Assembly (NCBI GenBank): GCA_016200135.1
Contig: JACQFI010000032.1
Span: 1-41,248, forward strand
Direction of reading: 5' to 3'
DNA length: 41,248 nucleotides
Source of the DNA: Planctomycetota bacterium
GTDB taxonomy: Bacteria; Planctomycetota; SZUA-567; H5-PLA8
The stretch's first letter is position 1, and the number at the start of each line of letters is the position of its first letter. The position numbers and the translations under genes were made by a program. Below are positions 32,110 through 40,177 of this stretch, piece by piece. The notes beneath the pieces were generated by a model. The model saw only the letters and a program-made list of their open reading frames with translations, had not been told where the DNA came from and ran no database searches.

Positions 32110-33126
32110 ATGCGATGCGCGGCGCTAATTCTATTTGTCATGGGCGTGTGGACGGTGGCCCGATTGGGCGCGTCCGACGCCCCCGACGGCACGACGTTCG
32201 AGCACCCGGTGCTGGGCGTGGACGGGCCGGGCGCGATCCGGATCAAGTTCTGCGGGATGCCGGTGAAGATCCAGCTCGCGGAGTTGCAGTTCAAGGGCGA
32301 AGCCAGCGAGAAGGCCGCGGAGGCCTTCCTGAAAGACCAATTAGAGCCTGGCACGAAGATCACGCTGGTGATGGAAGCGGAGAAGGCGGGCGACGGCCGG
32401 ACGCTGCCGCAGGCGCACGTCTTCAAGGCCGGAACGCATCTCAATCTCGAAATGGTCAAGCGCGGGCTCGCGATCAACGACGGCGGCAGCAAACGTTTTG
32501 CGTCGGCGCTGCAGAACGCGCAAATGGACGCGATGACCAAGAAAGCGGGACTGTGGGCGCGCGGGCCGGAAGCGGTGGCGCAAACGCGGCCTTCTGAGCT
32601 GCCCAAGCCCGCAACGCCCGTCACACATGCCGCGCCGGAAATGGAGCTTGCCCCGACCGACTACAACGGTCGCGTGGTCGCCGATCTTCAGGGCAAGGAG
32701 TACCACCTGCCTGGCAGCCGCTACGCCAAGAGCATCCGCCAGGACGCGCGCATCGAGTACGCCAGTCCCGAGGCCGCCGAGAAAGCGGGCAAGAGCCCGA
32801 GCCCGTTCAGCTTTCCCGACCGGGCCAAGGCCGCGCAGACGAAGCTCGCGGCGGCCAAAGGCGGGATGTCCAACGCAGACACCGTCAAAGGCGCGCAGGC
32901 GGCGTTGAAGGAGGCCCTCGGCTACATGCAGGAAGCGCGCCAGGCTTCGGGTTCCGACCTGAAGCGCGCGAACACTTTTTGGCAGAAGGCGGCGAAGCTG
33001 CTTGGCGAGGGCATCGACCGGCTCACGCCCGTCGCCGACGCCAATCCCAACAACAGCGAGATCCAGAAACTGGCCGAAGAGATGTCGATGAACCTGTATT
33101 CATGCAACAAGTACCAGAGCCTTTAA
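32110..33126 (+). CDS. Secreted protein with degenerate thermonuclease-like and Ada-zinc-like domains
   Basis: The 338-residue product has a signal segment (CAALILFVMGVWTVARLGAS) and an SNase-like domain (about 35-145): IKFCGMPVKIQLAELQFKGE, FLKDQLEPGTKITLVME, DGRTLPQAHVF, NLEMVKRGLAI, KKAGLWARG. The thermonuclease residues Arg35 and Glu43 are not conserved at the expected place. Around 190-230 is a stretch like the Ada-type metal-binding fold seen after many SNase domains (EYHLPGSRYAKSIRQDARIE, YASPEAAEKAGKSPSPF), but both Cys-bearing positions are Ser or Pro. A helical C-terminus follows. It is probably a non-catalytic nucleic-acid or protein binder. An earlier in-frame ATG at 32068 is possible. 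Confidence 0.6.
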   Translation: MRCAALILFVMGVWTVARLGASDAPDGTTFEHPVLGVDGPGAIRIKFCGMPVKIQLAELQFKGEASEKAAEAFLKDQLEPGTKITLVMEAEKAGDGRTLPQAHVFKAGTHLNLEMVKRGLAINDGGSKRFASALQNAQMDAMTKKAGLWARGPEAVAQTRPSELPKPATPVTHAAPEMELAPTDYNGRVVADLQGKEYHLPGSRYAKSIRQDARIEYASPEAAEKAGKSPSPFSFPDRAKAAQTKLAAAKGGMSNADTVKGAQAALKEALGYMQEARQASGSDLKRANTFWQKAAKLLGEGIDRLTPVADANPNNSEIQKLAEEMSMNLYSCNKYQSL

Positions 33127-33155
33127 AGCGAGGGCGCGCCCAGGATGCCGTTGTT

Positions 33156-33244
33156 CTCCTCCCCCCTTGAGGGAGAGGGTAGGGTGGGGGGGATGAACCC
33201 ACGACTTCCCCCCTCCCAACCCTCCCCCTCAAGGGGGGGAGGGA
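33156..33244 (+). repeat. G/C-run inverted repeat
   Basis: The left arm (33156-33192: CTCCTCCCCCCTTGAGGGAG, then AGGGTAGGG) and right arm (33207-33244: CCCCCCTCCCAACCCTCCCC, then CTCAAGGGGG) are imperfect reverse complements around a 14-nt centre. They fill the gap between the nuclease-like gene and the solute-binding gene. Confidence 0.8.
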
Positions 33245-33310
33245 AATACAAGAACAGCGAAAAACGGCGAAAAGTGAAGCGGCCGTGCGATACGGAAGAC
33301 GAGGAATGCC

Positions 33311-34246
33311 ATGAGGACCATGCGGATCCATCGAATCGTTCCTTGGGCGGCGCTTGCGCTGGCGGCGCTGGCCCTGCTGCCCGGCTGCGACAAGAAAGAG
33401 GGCGAGGAAGAGCACGCGCCCAAGCCCGTGAAGCCGGCCGTTCCGGAAGGACCGGCGGTTAAAGAGGAGCACGCGCATGCGGAGCAGGCCGCGAGCGGCG
33501 GGAACCTCGAACGCATCCTGAAGGCCAAGGTGCTGCGCATCGGCGTCAAGAGCGACAGCCCGCCGTTCTGCTACTCGGACAAGGACGGCCGGCCGGTGGG
33601 CTTCGACGTGGACCTGGGCTTCCGCATCGCCCGGCACCTGGGCGTGCAGCCGGTCTTCGTGACGGTGAAGACGGCCGAGCGCATCGAGAAGCTCAGGAAA
33701 GGCGAGATCGACTGCATTGTGGCGACGTTCACGGCCACGCGCCGCCGCGCGCACGACGTCGATTTCTCGATCCCGTACTTCCAGGATCAGCAGAAGCTGC
33801 TGGTGAAGGCCGACTCGGCCGTGCAGTCCTACCGCGACCTGGGTGGCAGAAAAGTGGCCGTCATCCGCAATTCGACGAGCCTCGACAACCTCAAGATCGT
33901 CGCGCCCGACGCGAAGATCGTCGAGGTGGACACCACCGACGAAGGGATGGAAAAGATCGAGAAGGGCGATGCCGACGCGTACACGGGCGACGGCGTGACG
34001 CTCCTGGGCGCGCGGCTGGGCGCGAAAGATCCCGAGAAACTGCGCATCGCGGGCGAGGGCTTCTCGGTGGAGCCCTATGTGGTCGGCCTGCCGCGCAACG
34101 ATTCCGAACTGCGCAATCGCGTGGACGAGATCCTGACCGATCTCTGGAACAAGGGAAGCTGGACGCGTCTCTTCGACAAGTGGCTGGGCGAGAAGTCGCC
34201 GTACAACATGCAGGCGCAGTTCCAGATGCCGGTACTGCCCGAATAA
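33311..34246 (+). CDS. Solute-binding lipoprotein of the amino-acid ABC transporter type (SBP family 3)
   Basis: The 311-residue product has a lipoprotein signal (LALLPGC) and a charged Glu/His/Pro linker (EEEHAPKPVKPAVPE). A type II periplasmic binding protein domain follows (about residue 66 onward): VLRIGVKSDSPPFCYSDKDG, PVGFDVDLGFRIARHLGV, IDCIVATFTATRRRAHDVDF, KVAVIRNSTSLDN and GDADAYTGDGVTLLGARLG. The Asp, Arg and Thr residues that hold the amino group and carboxylate of amino acids are present (DVDL, TRRR), so a polar amino acid is the likely ligand. No permease or ATPase gene is adjacent. GAGGA 6 nt ahead of the ATG supports the start. Confidence 0.9.
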   Translation: MRTMRIHRIVPWAALALAALALLPGCDKKEGEEEHAPKPVKPAVPEGPAVKEEHAHAEQAASGGNLERILKAKVLRIGVKSDSPPFCYSDKDGRPVGFDVDLGFRIARHLGVQPVFVTVKTAERIEKLRKGEIDCIVATFTATRRRAHDVDFSIPYFQDQQKLLVKADSAVQSYRDLGGRKVAVIRNSTSLDNLKIVAPDAKIVEVDTTDEGMEKIEKGDADAYTGDGVTLLGARLGAKDPEKLRIAGEGFSVEPYVVGLPRNDSELRNRVDEILTDLWNKGSWTRLFDKWLGEKSPYNMQAQFQMPVLPE

Positions 34247-34388
34247 CGATTTGGGAAATCCGAAACTCGAATATCCGAATAAAAGAAGGGCGGCAGCGCC
34301 GCAGCTTTTGCAATTCGGTTCTCTTAAAACTCTGCTGTTTGCCTCGGATTTCGATATTCGTAACTCAATTTTCCCGTAAAATAGGTTT

Positions 34389-36140
34389 ATGGATTCATCC
34401 AAGGACGAGACGGTTGACCTGAGACCCTCGGGCGCTCGGGCCAATCCCGGTGTCGACGCCGCCTCCGAGAAGGCGCCCGAGCCATCGGCTGCGGCGAAGG
34501 ACGCCCGCGGCCCGGAGCGCGCGACGGCGATGAGCATCGCCGAGTTGCTGCTGCTGGGCATGGACGAGGGCGGCCGGAAGCTCAAGTCGGAGGACAGCGG
34601 GCGCTGGATCGGCAAGCTGATCGGCGACTACCGCCTCGACCAGGAGCTCGGCCGCGGCGGCATGGGTATCGTCTTCAAGGCCACGAACGTGCGCGTCGGC
34701 AGCACGGTGGCGCTGAAACTGCTGCGCTTCGCGCCGGGCGAGACGGCGGAGCGGCTGCGGCGCTTCGAGACCGAGGCGCGCGCGGCGGCGGCGCTGAACC
34801 ATCCCAACATCATCAATGTCTTCGACGTCGGCCAGGTGGGCGACCTGTACTACCTGGCGATGGAGTACATCGAGGGCCAGCCGCTCTCGGATAAGATCGC
34901 GGTGGGGCCGCTCGACCCGCTCCAGGCCGTGCGCATCACCATGGACGTCTGCAACGCGCTGGAGTTCGCCCACGAGGCCGGCGTGATCCACCGCGACATC
35001 AAACCCTCGAACATCCTCATCGAGCCTTCCGGCCGCGCGCAGATCATGGACTTCGGGCTCGCCCGGAGCGTGAACCGCGAGGGCGCCGCGAAGAAACTCA
35101 CCGAAGAAGGTTCGATTCTCGGCACGGTCTACTACATGAGCCCGGAGCAGGCGCTGGGGCACGGGCACCAGGCCGACAGCCGCTCGGACATCTACTCCGT
35201 CGGCGCGGTGCTTTACGAGATGCTCACGGGCTTGCCCCCGTTCGACGGCGAGACGCCGCTCGAGATCGTGCGCAAGGTCGCGCAGGAAGAACCGCCGCCG
35301 CCGCGCAAGCTGCGCTCCGCGGTGGACCGCGACCTCGAGATCATCGTGCTTAAAGCGATGGAGAAGGATCCGCGGCGGCGCTACGTCTCGGCCGCGGCGA
35401 TGCGCGAGGACCTCTGGCGCTACCATTCGGGCGAGCCGATCATGGCGCGCCCGCCGAGCCCGTTCTACCGCACGGGCAAGTACCTGCGCCGCAACCGCGA
35501 CTGGACGATCCCCGCCGGGCTCTCCATCCTTGCCGTCCTGGCGATGGCGGTTGGATTCCTGCTGCACGACCGCACGCTGCGGCGGAACTTCGAGGACGAA
35601 GCGCAGCAGCGCCAGGCGGACATGCAGGAGCGCGTGCGCCGAAAACTTCTGGAGTTGGAGGCCGAAGAGCTGAACGATCCCGCGCGCGAGCGCTGGCGCA
35701 TGGTCCACGCCCTGCGCCTCTCCGGGCATCCGCAGGCAGCCCTCGCGGAACTCGACCGCCCGCCGCCTGCCGCGCCTCCGGCGGGCGGCAAGGCGTTTGA
35801 AGAACTGCTCTGGCGCGCGATTCTCATGCGCGAGGCCGGCTTGCCTGGCGACGGCGAGGCCTTCGCAAAAGCGCAAGGCTATGCAAAGGCGCGGCAGCAG
35901 GCCGCCGACGCAGCAATCGTGGACCTGTACCTGAATCCGGCCGCCGCTACCGAACCTCCGGATAATTCGGATGCGGAATGCGCGCGCTATTTCTATCATA
36001 AGGGCCACGCGGCCAGACTCCGCGGTGAGATGGCGACCGCCGCCGAGAACTTCAGGAAAGCCGCGGCCTGTTCGCCCGGCCTGCTCGAAACGCGCTGCGC
36101 CGCGCTGGAAGCGCAGGCGCTTGAAGCTCCAGATAAGTGA
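34389..36140 (+). CDS. Transmembrane serine/threonine protein kinase (PknB-like)
   Basis: A 583-residue membrane kinase. After an 80-residue disordered Ala/Glu/Lys leader comes a complete Hanks kinase domain (about 80-350): glycine loop LGRGGMGIVF, the Lys of VALKLL, catalytic HRDIKPSN (about 200), DFGLARS (about 220), GTVYYMSPEQALG (about 248) and DIYSVGAVLYEML. One transmembrane helix (about 371-394, WTIPAGLSILAVLAMAVGFL) leads to a helical, TPR-like C-terminal part of about 190 residues, which would be outside the membrane. The ATG has no clear ribosome binding site; TAAAAT 9 nt upstream suggests a leaderless transcript. An ECF-like sigma factor gene 2.6 kb upstream is a typical partner in planctomycetes. 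Confidence 0.93.
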   Translation: MDSSKDETVDLRPSGARANPGVDAASEKAPEPSAAAKDARGPERATAMSIAELLLLGMDEGGRKLKSEDSGRWIGKLIGDYRLDQELGRGGMGIVFKATNVRVGSTVALKLLRFAPGETAERLRRFETEARAAAALNHPNIINVFDVGQVGDLYYLAMEYIEGQPLSDKIAVGPLDPLQAVRITMDVCNALEFAHEAGVIHRDIKPSNILIEPSGRAQIMDFGLARSVNREGAAKKLTEEGSILGTVYYMSPEQALGHGHQADSRSDIYSVGAVLYEMLTGLPPFDGETPLEIVRKVAQEEPPPPRKLRSAVDRDLEIIVLKAMEKDPRRRYVSAAAMREDLWRYHSGEPIMARPPSPFYRTGKYLRRNRDWTIPAGLSILAVLAMAVGFLLHDRTLRRNFEDEAQQRQADMQERVRRKLLELEAEELNDPARERWRMVHALRLSGHPQAALAELDRPPPAAPPAGGKAFEELLWRAILMREAGLPGDGEAFAKAQGYAKARQQAADAAIVDLYLNPAAATEPPDNSDAECARYFYHKGHAARLRGEMATAAENFRKAAACSPGLLETRCAALEAQALEAPDK

Positions 36141-36172
36141 TCGCACGTACGCCGAAAAAAGGAGAACGAGGC

Positions 36173-36631
36173 ATGGATGCGCAAGGCTTGGGCGCGAACG
36201 CCGTCTGCCAAGTAGCGGTGGTGGTACAGGACATCGAGAAAGCGGCGAAGGCGTACGCGGCGGTCTTCAACCTGCCCGTGCCGCAGATCCGCGAGACCGA
36301 GGCCGAAGAGAAGACCCACATCCGCTACAAGGGCCAGCCGACGCAGGCGCGCGCGAAGCTCGCGTTCATCAACATGGGCCAGGTCACGCTGGAACTGATC
36401 GAGCCCATCGGCGGCCCGAGCACCTGGCAGGAGCACCTCGAGGCGCGCGGCGAGGGCGTGCATCACATCGCCTTTCGCGTGCCGAACATGGAACAGTCCG
36501 TCTCGTTCCTCGACGCGAAAGGCTGTCCGACGGTGCAGCGCGGCGACTTTAAAGGCGGCTGCTACGCCTACGTCGATGCGTCGAAGGACTTGAAGGTAGT
36601 GTTGGAACTGCTCGCGAGCACGCCCGCGTGA
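36173..36631 (+). CDS. VOC (glyoxalase/methylmalonyl-CoA epimerase-like) protein with an altered metal site
   Basis: A 152-residue protein with two beta-alpha-beta-beta-beta VOC modules: VCQVAVVVQDIEKAAKAY, KLAFINMGQVTLELIEPIG, GVHHIAFRVPNMEQ and DLKVVLELL. It most resembles methylmalonyl-CoA epimerase. Three expected metal ligands are visible (Glu in LELIEP, His in HHIAF, Glu in LELL), but the first, normally His in a DHVGIAV-like strand, is Gln13, so activity is uncertain. AAGGAG (36159-36164) is 8 nt before the ATG; upstream in-frame codons are not supported. It sits 32 bp after the kinase and 19 bp before the DUF2784 gene, probably one transcript. Confidence 0.78.
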   Translation: MDAQGLGANAVCQVAVVVQDIEKAAKAYAAVFNLPVPQIRETEAEEKTHIRYKGQPTQARAKLAFINMGQVTLELIEPIGGPSTWQEHLEARGEGVHHIAFRVPNMEQSVSFLDAKGCPTVQRGDFKGGCYAYVDASKDLKVVLELLASTPA

Positions 36632-36650
36632 GGCGCTTCGCGGCTCCGCA

Positions 36651-37091
36651 ATGACCGCCAGCTTACTGGCCGACCTGGTCGCGATCCTGCACGGACTGAT
36701 CGTGCTCTACGTCGCAGGCGGGGCCGTGCTGATCGTGCTGGGACTGTGGCGCAAGTGGGCGTTCGCGCGCAACCTCGTCTTCAGACTCTCGCATCTGCTG
36801 CTCTGCCTGGGGATCGTCGCCTTCGAGTGGATGGGCGAGGCCTGCCCGCTAACAACTTTGGAGCGGCATTTTCGCGCGCAAGTTAATGGTGATTCGGGCT
36901 TCGAGGGCGGCTTTATTGCCCATTACGTGAGCCGGACGATTCACTTGAATGTCCCGCCTGAAGCGCTTGCGCTGCCGACAACTTTTTTCGTTGTGCTGGT
37001 GGCCGCGCTATACATCTGGGCTGGGCCGCGAAGGGCTCTAAAGCAGGATGTTGGCAAACCCAAAGCGGCACCGTCGTCGCGAAACGGCTAA
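36651..37091 (+). CDS. DUF2784 family membrane protein
   Basis: A 146-residue membrane protein with three or four hydrophobic segments (LVAILHGLIVLYVAGGAVLI, FRLSHLLLCLGIVAFEW, TFFVVLVAALYIWA) and the family's CPLTTLERHFR followed by FEGGFIAHYV. Its function is unknown in the family. There is no strong ribosome binding site, and it starts 19 bp after the VOC stop, suggesting coupled translation. Confidence 0.8.
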   Translation: MTASLLADLVAILHGLIVLYVAGGAVLIVLGLWRKWAFARNLVFRLSHLLLCLGIVAFEWMGEACPLTTLERHFRAQVNGDSGFEGGFIAHYVSRTIHLNVPPEALALPTTFFVVLVAALYIWAGPRRALKQDVGKPKAAPSSRNG

Positions 37092-37113
37092 GGATTATTG
37101 AAACGGGTACGGG

Positions 37114-37806
37114 CTATTTGACGGGTCCGAAACGGCCGGAGATGCGCCGGTTCTGCGCGGAGGACGCGCCGGCCTCGCCGAACCCGCGCGCCGTGATGCC
37201 CGTTTTGCTGTGCTGCCGGTGCCCGCAGAAGATCGTGGTGGTCCGGCGCATCAGGTCGTGGGCCTTGGAGAGGGCGTGCGGCAGGACGATGCCCGTCTGC
37301 CGGTTCTTCATGCGCTGGTCTTCTTCTTCGAGGAATGCGTTGAGAATCTCCGCGATGCGCTGCGCGCTCTCCGGCCGGCCTTGCGCGGTGTAGGAATCCA
37401 CGCAGGACGGCGCGCCATGCCGTGTGCCCTGCATGATGGCGTCGGCCTCGCGTTCTACCTTCTCGCGCGCGATGGCGTACGTCGGGCCCTGAATGCCTCG
37501 CAGCGTGACCATGAAGACGGTCCGGGGATCGCCCAGCACCTGGCCGCCGAGCAGGAAGGAGAGTTCTTCCGGCGAGGCGAAGAGATTGAGGTTGAGCAGC
37601 GCCACGTTGTACGCGCTGCCGCAGGTCTTGTTCTTGAACTCGTCGATCATGGCCGCGGCCTGGTCCACCGAGCCCGCGGTCTGGAAGAGCGTATCGGGCG
37701 CCATGGTCTGGCGCTTGAAATGCTTCTCAACGGTCTCGACGATCCGGAGTTCTTCCGGCAGGCTGGCGAGTTCGAGGGAAAAGATGGCGTATTTAAAGGC
37801 TTCCAT
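37114..37806 (-). CDS. Protein of unknown function
   Basis: A 230-residue soluble protein. The N-terminal half (FKYAIFSLELASLPEELRIV; AYNVALLNLNLFASPEELSF; DPRTVFMVTLRGIQG) has alternating strands and helices loosely like a receiver domain, but with no phospho-acceptor Asp at the expected strand end. The C-terminal part is Arg-rich with FCGHRQHSKTGI. I recognise no family. GAGGAG lies 12 nt before the ATG. It is convergent with the DUF2784 gene, and the upstream gap (37807-38034) is AT-rich with a TATAAT on the minus strand at 37920-37915. Confidence 0.55.
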   Translation of the reverse strand: MEAFKYAIFSLELASLPEELRIVETVEKHFKRQTMAPDTLFQTAGSVDQAAAMIDEFKNKTCGSAYNVALLNLNLFASPEELSFLLGGQVLGDPRTVFMVTLRGIQGPTYAIAREKVEREADAIMQGTRHGAPSCVDSYTAQGRPESAQRIAEILNAFLEEEDQRMKNRQTGIVLPHALSKAHDLMRRTTTIFCGHRQHSKTGITARGFGEAGASSAQNRRISGRFGPVK

Positions 37807-37914
37807 ACTTCGGCATGTCTCCTCAACTCAGTAAACACCACTCAAAGATGTCGCGCAAGATTCATGCCTGAAACGCGCTTCCCATTTCAACGGCGAGGAC
37901 GTACCAGCACGTAT

Positions 37915-37943
37915 ATTATAATCTATCTTTCGCACTACGTGCA
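37915..37943 (-). promoter_or_regulatory. Possible promoter of the unknown gene
   Basis: Minus-strand TATAAT (37920-37915) with a weak -35 (TGCACG, 37943-37938) 17 bp away, within an AT-rich 228-bp gap. The same stretch also carries TATAAT on the plus strand (37917-37922), where no gene follows. Confidence 0.3.
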
Positions 37944-38034
37944 TAAAAAACCTTCTGAGACTGCACGAACACATCTAACCTTTTCTAGATATAGAAGTTA
38001 TATGGAATATCTTGGGTTGAACGTCAAGCTCAAC

Positions 38035-38658
38035 TTAGAGCACTCCTTTTGTGCTTGGAATGCCAAGGATCCGTGTATCGCGTTCCACAGCTTGGCGTAA
38101 GGCACGTGCAAAAGCCTTAAAAGTGGCCTCGATGATGTGATGCTTGTTGCGGCCCGTGCGAATTTCAACATGCATCGTCGTGCCCGAAGATGCGACGAAC
38201 GCGCCCAGAAAATCTTCAAGCAGTTCGACGTCGAAGCGGCCGACCTTGCCCTTGCCGAGCCGCTCGCCGCCGGTCAGCGTCAGGTGCGCGCGGCCGGAGA
38301 GGTCCACGGTAACTTGGGTGAGCGCTTCGTCCAGCGGCACGCTGCCGAACCCGAAGCGCCGGATGCCGGCCTTGTCGCCCAGCGCCTTAGCCACGGCCAT
38401 GCCAAGCACGATGCCGGTGTCCTCCACGCTGTGGTGATCGTCGATGTGGTAATCGCCTTTGCAGACGAGTTCCAGGTCGAGCGCGCCGTGCTTGGCGAGG
38501 GCCTCGAGCATGTGGTCGAAGAACCCGACGCCGCTCTTCACGCTCGCGCGGCCCGAGCCGTCGAGGTCGAGCGTGACGCGGATGTCGGTCTCCTTGGTCT
38601 TGCGCGCGATCTCGGCGCGGCGTCCGGAGGCAACGTTATGCGAAGAGCGCTTAGCCAC
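38035..38658 (-). CDS. hisB: Imidazoleglycerol-phosphate dehydratase
   Basis: A 207-residue monofunctional HisB that dehydrates imidazoleglycerol phosphate in histidine synthesis. Both Mn-binding motifs are complete: HIDDHHSVEDTGI (about 70-82) and GRNKHHIIEATFKAF (about 167-181), with the substrate-binding GVGFFDHMLEALAKHG near the N-terminus. The N-terminal phosphatase part found in enterobacterial HisB is absent. The start codon is GTG and overlaps the hisC stop by 8 bp; AAGGAG lies 10 nt upstream, inside hisC. The genes are co-transcribed. Confidence 0.97.
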   Translation of the reverse strand: MAKRSSHNVASGRRAEIARKTKETDIRVTLDLDGSGRASVKSGVGFFDHMLEALAKHGALDLELVCKGDYHIDDHHSVEDTGIVLGMAVAKALGDKAGIRRFGFGSVPLDEALTQVTVDLSGRAHLTLTGGERLGKGKVGRFDVELLEDFLGAFVASSGTTMHVEIRTGRNKHHIIEATFKAFARALRQAVERDTRILGIPSTKGVL

Positions 38659-39727
38659 GTGCGAGGTACTCCTTCAAAGCTGCGAGCAGGGCGTCGATCT
38701 CCGCGTCCGTGCCCACGGTGATGCGCAGGCCGTCGTCGAGGAGCCGTAACGGGAAGTATCGTATCAAAAGGCCCTGCTCCTTGAGGAAACGATAGGCGCC
38801 CGAGGCCGCCGCGGCGTTCTTCATGCGCGCGAAGATGAAATTCGACTGGCTCGGCAGCACGTCCAGGCCCAGCCCGGCAAGCGCTTGGGCGAGCCGCGCG
38901 CGGGTGGCCTTGACCTTCTCCGCGTTGGCCTTGGTCCAGGCCGGATCTTTCAGCGCGGCCGCGCCGGCGGCGATGGCGAGGCGGTCCAGGTTGTAGCTGT
39001 CCTTCACTTTCCAGAGGCCGTCCACGAGCGGGCGCGGCCCAAAGAGCAGGCCCAGGCGCATGCCCGCCAGGCTGTGGCTCTTCGAGAACGTGCGCAGCAC
39101 GACGACGTTGGGCAGTTCGCGCGCGAGATGCAGCAGATTGCCCGTGGCGAATTCCACATAGGCTTCGTCGAGCACCAGCACGCTGTTGGGCAGGCTCTGC
39201 GCGAGCTTGCGCACCGTCGCTTCGTCATAGACCGTGCCCGACGGCGAGTTCGGTGCGGCGACGAAGACGAGCTTGGCCTTACAGCCGAAGAGCTGCGCCG
39301 GGAGCGCGAAGTCGCGCGGGAAATCGAAGGTGACAATCTTCGCACCCTGCGCGTGCGCGAGGGTCTCGTAGAGCACATAGGTGGGGTAGGGGTAGGCGAT
39401 GACTTCGCCTTCGCCCACGAACGCACGCGCGAGCATCGCGAGCAGTTCGTCGGAGCCATTGCCGTGCAGGATCTGGTCGATGGGAAAGCCCGTCGCATCC
39501 GCCGCGGCCTGGCGGAATGCCGTGGCCTTCGGGTCGCTGTAGAGCCGCAGGCGGTCGCCGGGCGCGGCGCCGGCTTCGAGTTCCGCGCGGATCGCCGCGG
39601 CCACTTGCGGCGAAGGCGGATACGGGTTCTCGTTCGTGTTAAGCTTGATGACCTTCGCGCCCGCGGGCGGCTGCTCGCCGGGCTTGTAGGCCTCCATGGC
39701 GTCTATGTTGGGTCGGAAGAGGGACAT
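38651..39727 (-). CDS. hisC: Histidinol-phosphate aminotransferase
   Basis: A 358-residue PLP enzyme (fold type I, class II) making histidinol phosphate. Seen: LNTNENPYPPSP, the APNSPSG substrate segment, LDEAYVEFA, and the PLP Lys216 in RTFSKSHSLAGMRLG. The N-terminus MSLFRPNIDAMEAYKPGEQP is encoded by a 73-bp segment that also exists, at 90 percent identity, at 40506-40578. The ribosome binding site here is weak (AGGA about 9 nt upstream), while the upstream copy has a better one. HisB follows with an 8-bp overlap. Confidence 0.97.
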   Translation of the reverse strand: MSLFRPNIDAMEAYKPGEQPPAGAKVIKLNTNENPYPPSPQVAAAIRAELEAGAAPGDRLRLYSDPKATAFRQAAADATGFPIDQILHGNGSDELLAMLARAFVGEGEVIAYPYPTYVLYETLAHAQGAKIVTFDFPRDFALPAQLFGCKAKLVFVAAPNSPSGTVYDEATVRKLAQSLPNSVLVLDEAYVEFATGNLLHLARELPNVVVLRTFSKSHSLAGMRLGLLFGPRPLVDGLWKVKDSYNLDRLAIAAGAAALKDPAWTKANAEKVKATRARLAQALAGLGLDVLPSQSNFIFARMKNAAAASGAYRFLKEQGLLIRYFPLRLLDDGLRITVGTDAEIDALLAALKEYLARG

Positions 39728-39731
39728 GGTT
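39659..39731 (+). repeat. 73-bp direct repeat, copy 1 (5' end of the functional hisC)
   Basis: 66 of 73 bases match 40506-40578 in the same orientation. It covers the first 22 or so codons of hisC plus the bases just before the ATG. Confidence 0.9.
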
Positions 39732-39739
39732 TTTCCTAG

Positions 39740-40177
39740 CTATGGTTTCAGGAATCGAACGCTCAGGCCCAGGGACTTCGCGGCTTTGGCCATGCGCTCG
39801 TCGGCCGTGATGAGCGGCAGGCCCTCCAGGACGGCCGTTGCGCAGTGCAAGGCATCCAAGCTGCGCAACGGAAGAGTCTTCCCGGCCGCAAGCAGATGGC
39901 CGACGGCGCCGTCGCAGTGCTTATGTTCCAGCGGCACGATGCGGAAGTAACGCTCCGAGATATGGCTCCGAAAGAGCGCCAACCCTCGTCTTGCTTCCGC
40001 TTCGGACAATTCCCGCTCACGCACCTTTCTCACCAAGGCCGAAACGATTTCGACCTCTGTCAGCGCGCAGACGACCCGTTCGTCATGGCTTTGAGCAAGC
40101 GCATTGGCCAAGGCACTGTTGCGCTCGGGAGCGTAGCAGGGCACGAGCACGCTGGTGTCGAAATAGGCCGCGCTAAT
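39740..40177 (-). CDS. vapC: PIN-domain toxin (VapC-like), start codon non-canonical
   Basis: A 145-codon PIN-domain ribonuclease toxin. The acidic catalytic residues are Asp7 in AAYFDTSVLVP, Glu in LTEVEIVSAL, Asp in RSLDALHCATA and Asp in LITADERM. The first ATG/GTG/TTG in frame (GTG at 40150) lies after Asp7, so translation must start upstream. The only plausible codon is ATT at 40177-40175, overlapping the antitoxin's TAG by 3 nt (TATTAG), with coupling to antitoxin translation. The family product would cleave RNA, commonly tRNA or rRNA. It ends 8 bp before copy 1 of the hisC direct repeat. Confidence 0.8.
   Translation of the reverse strand: MSAAYFDTSVLVPCYAPERNSALANALAQSHDERVVCALTEVEIVSALVRKVRERELSEAEARRGLALFRSHISERYFRIVPLEHKHCDGAVGHLLAAGKTLPLRSLDALHCATAVLEGLPLITADERMAKAAKSLGLSVRFLKP

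Noticed and set aside
34395..36146. 583-codon frame antisense to the kinase gene
   Set aside because: Arg/His/Val-rich, no motif; the sense strand has every Hanks kinase motif.
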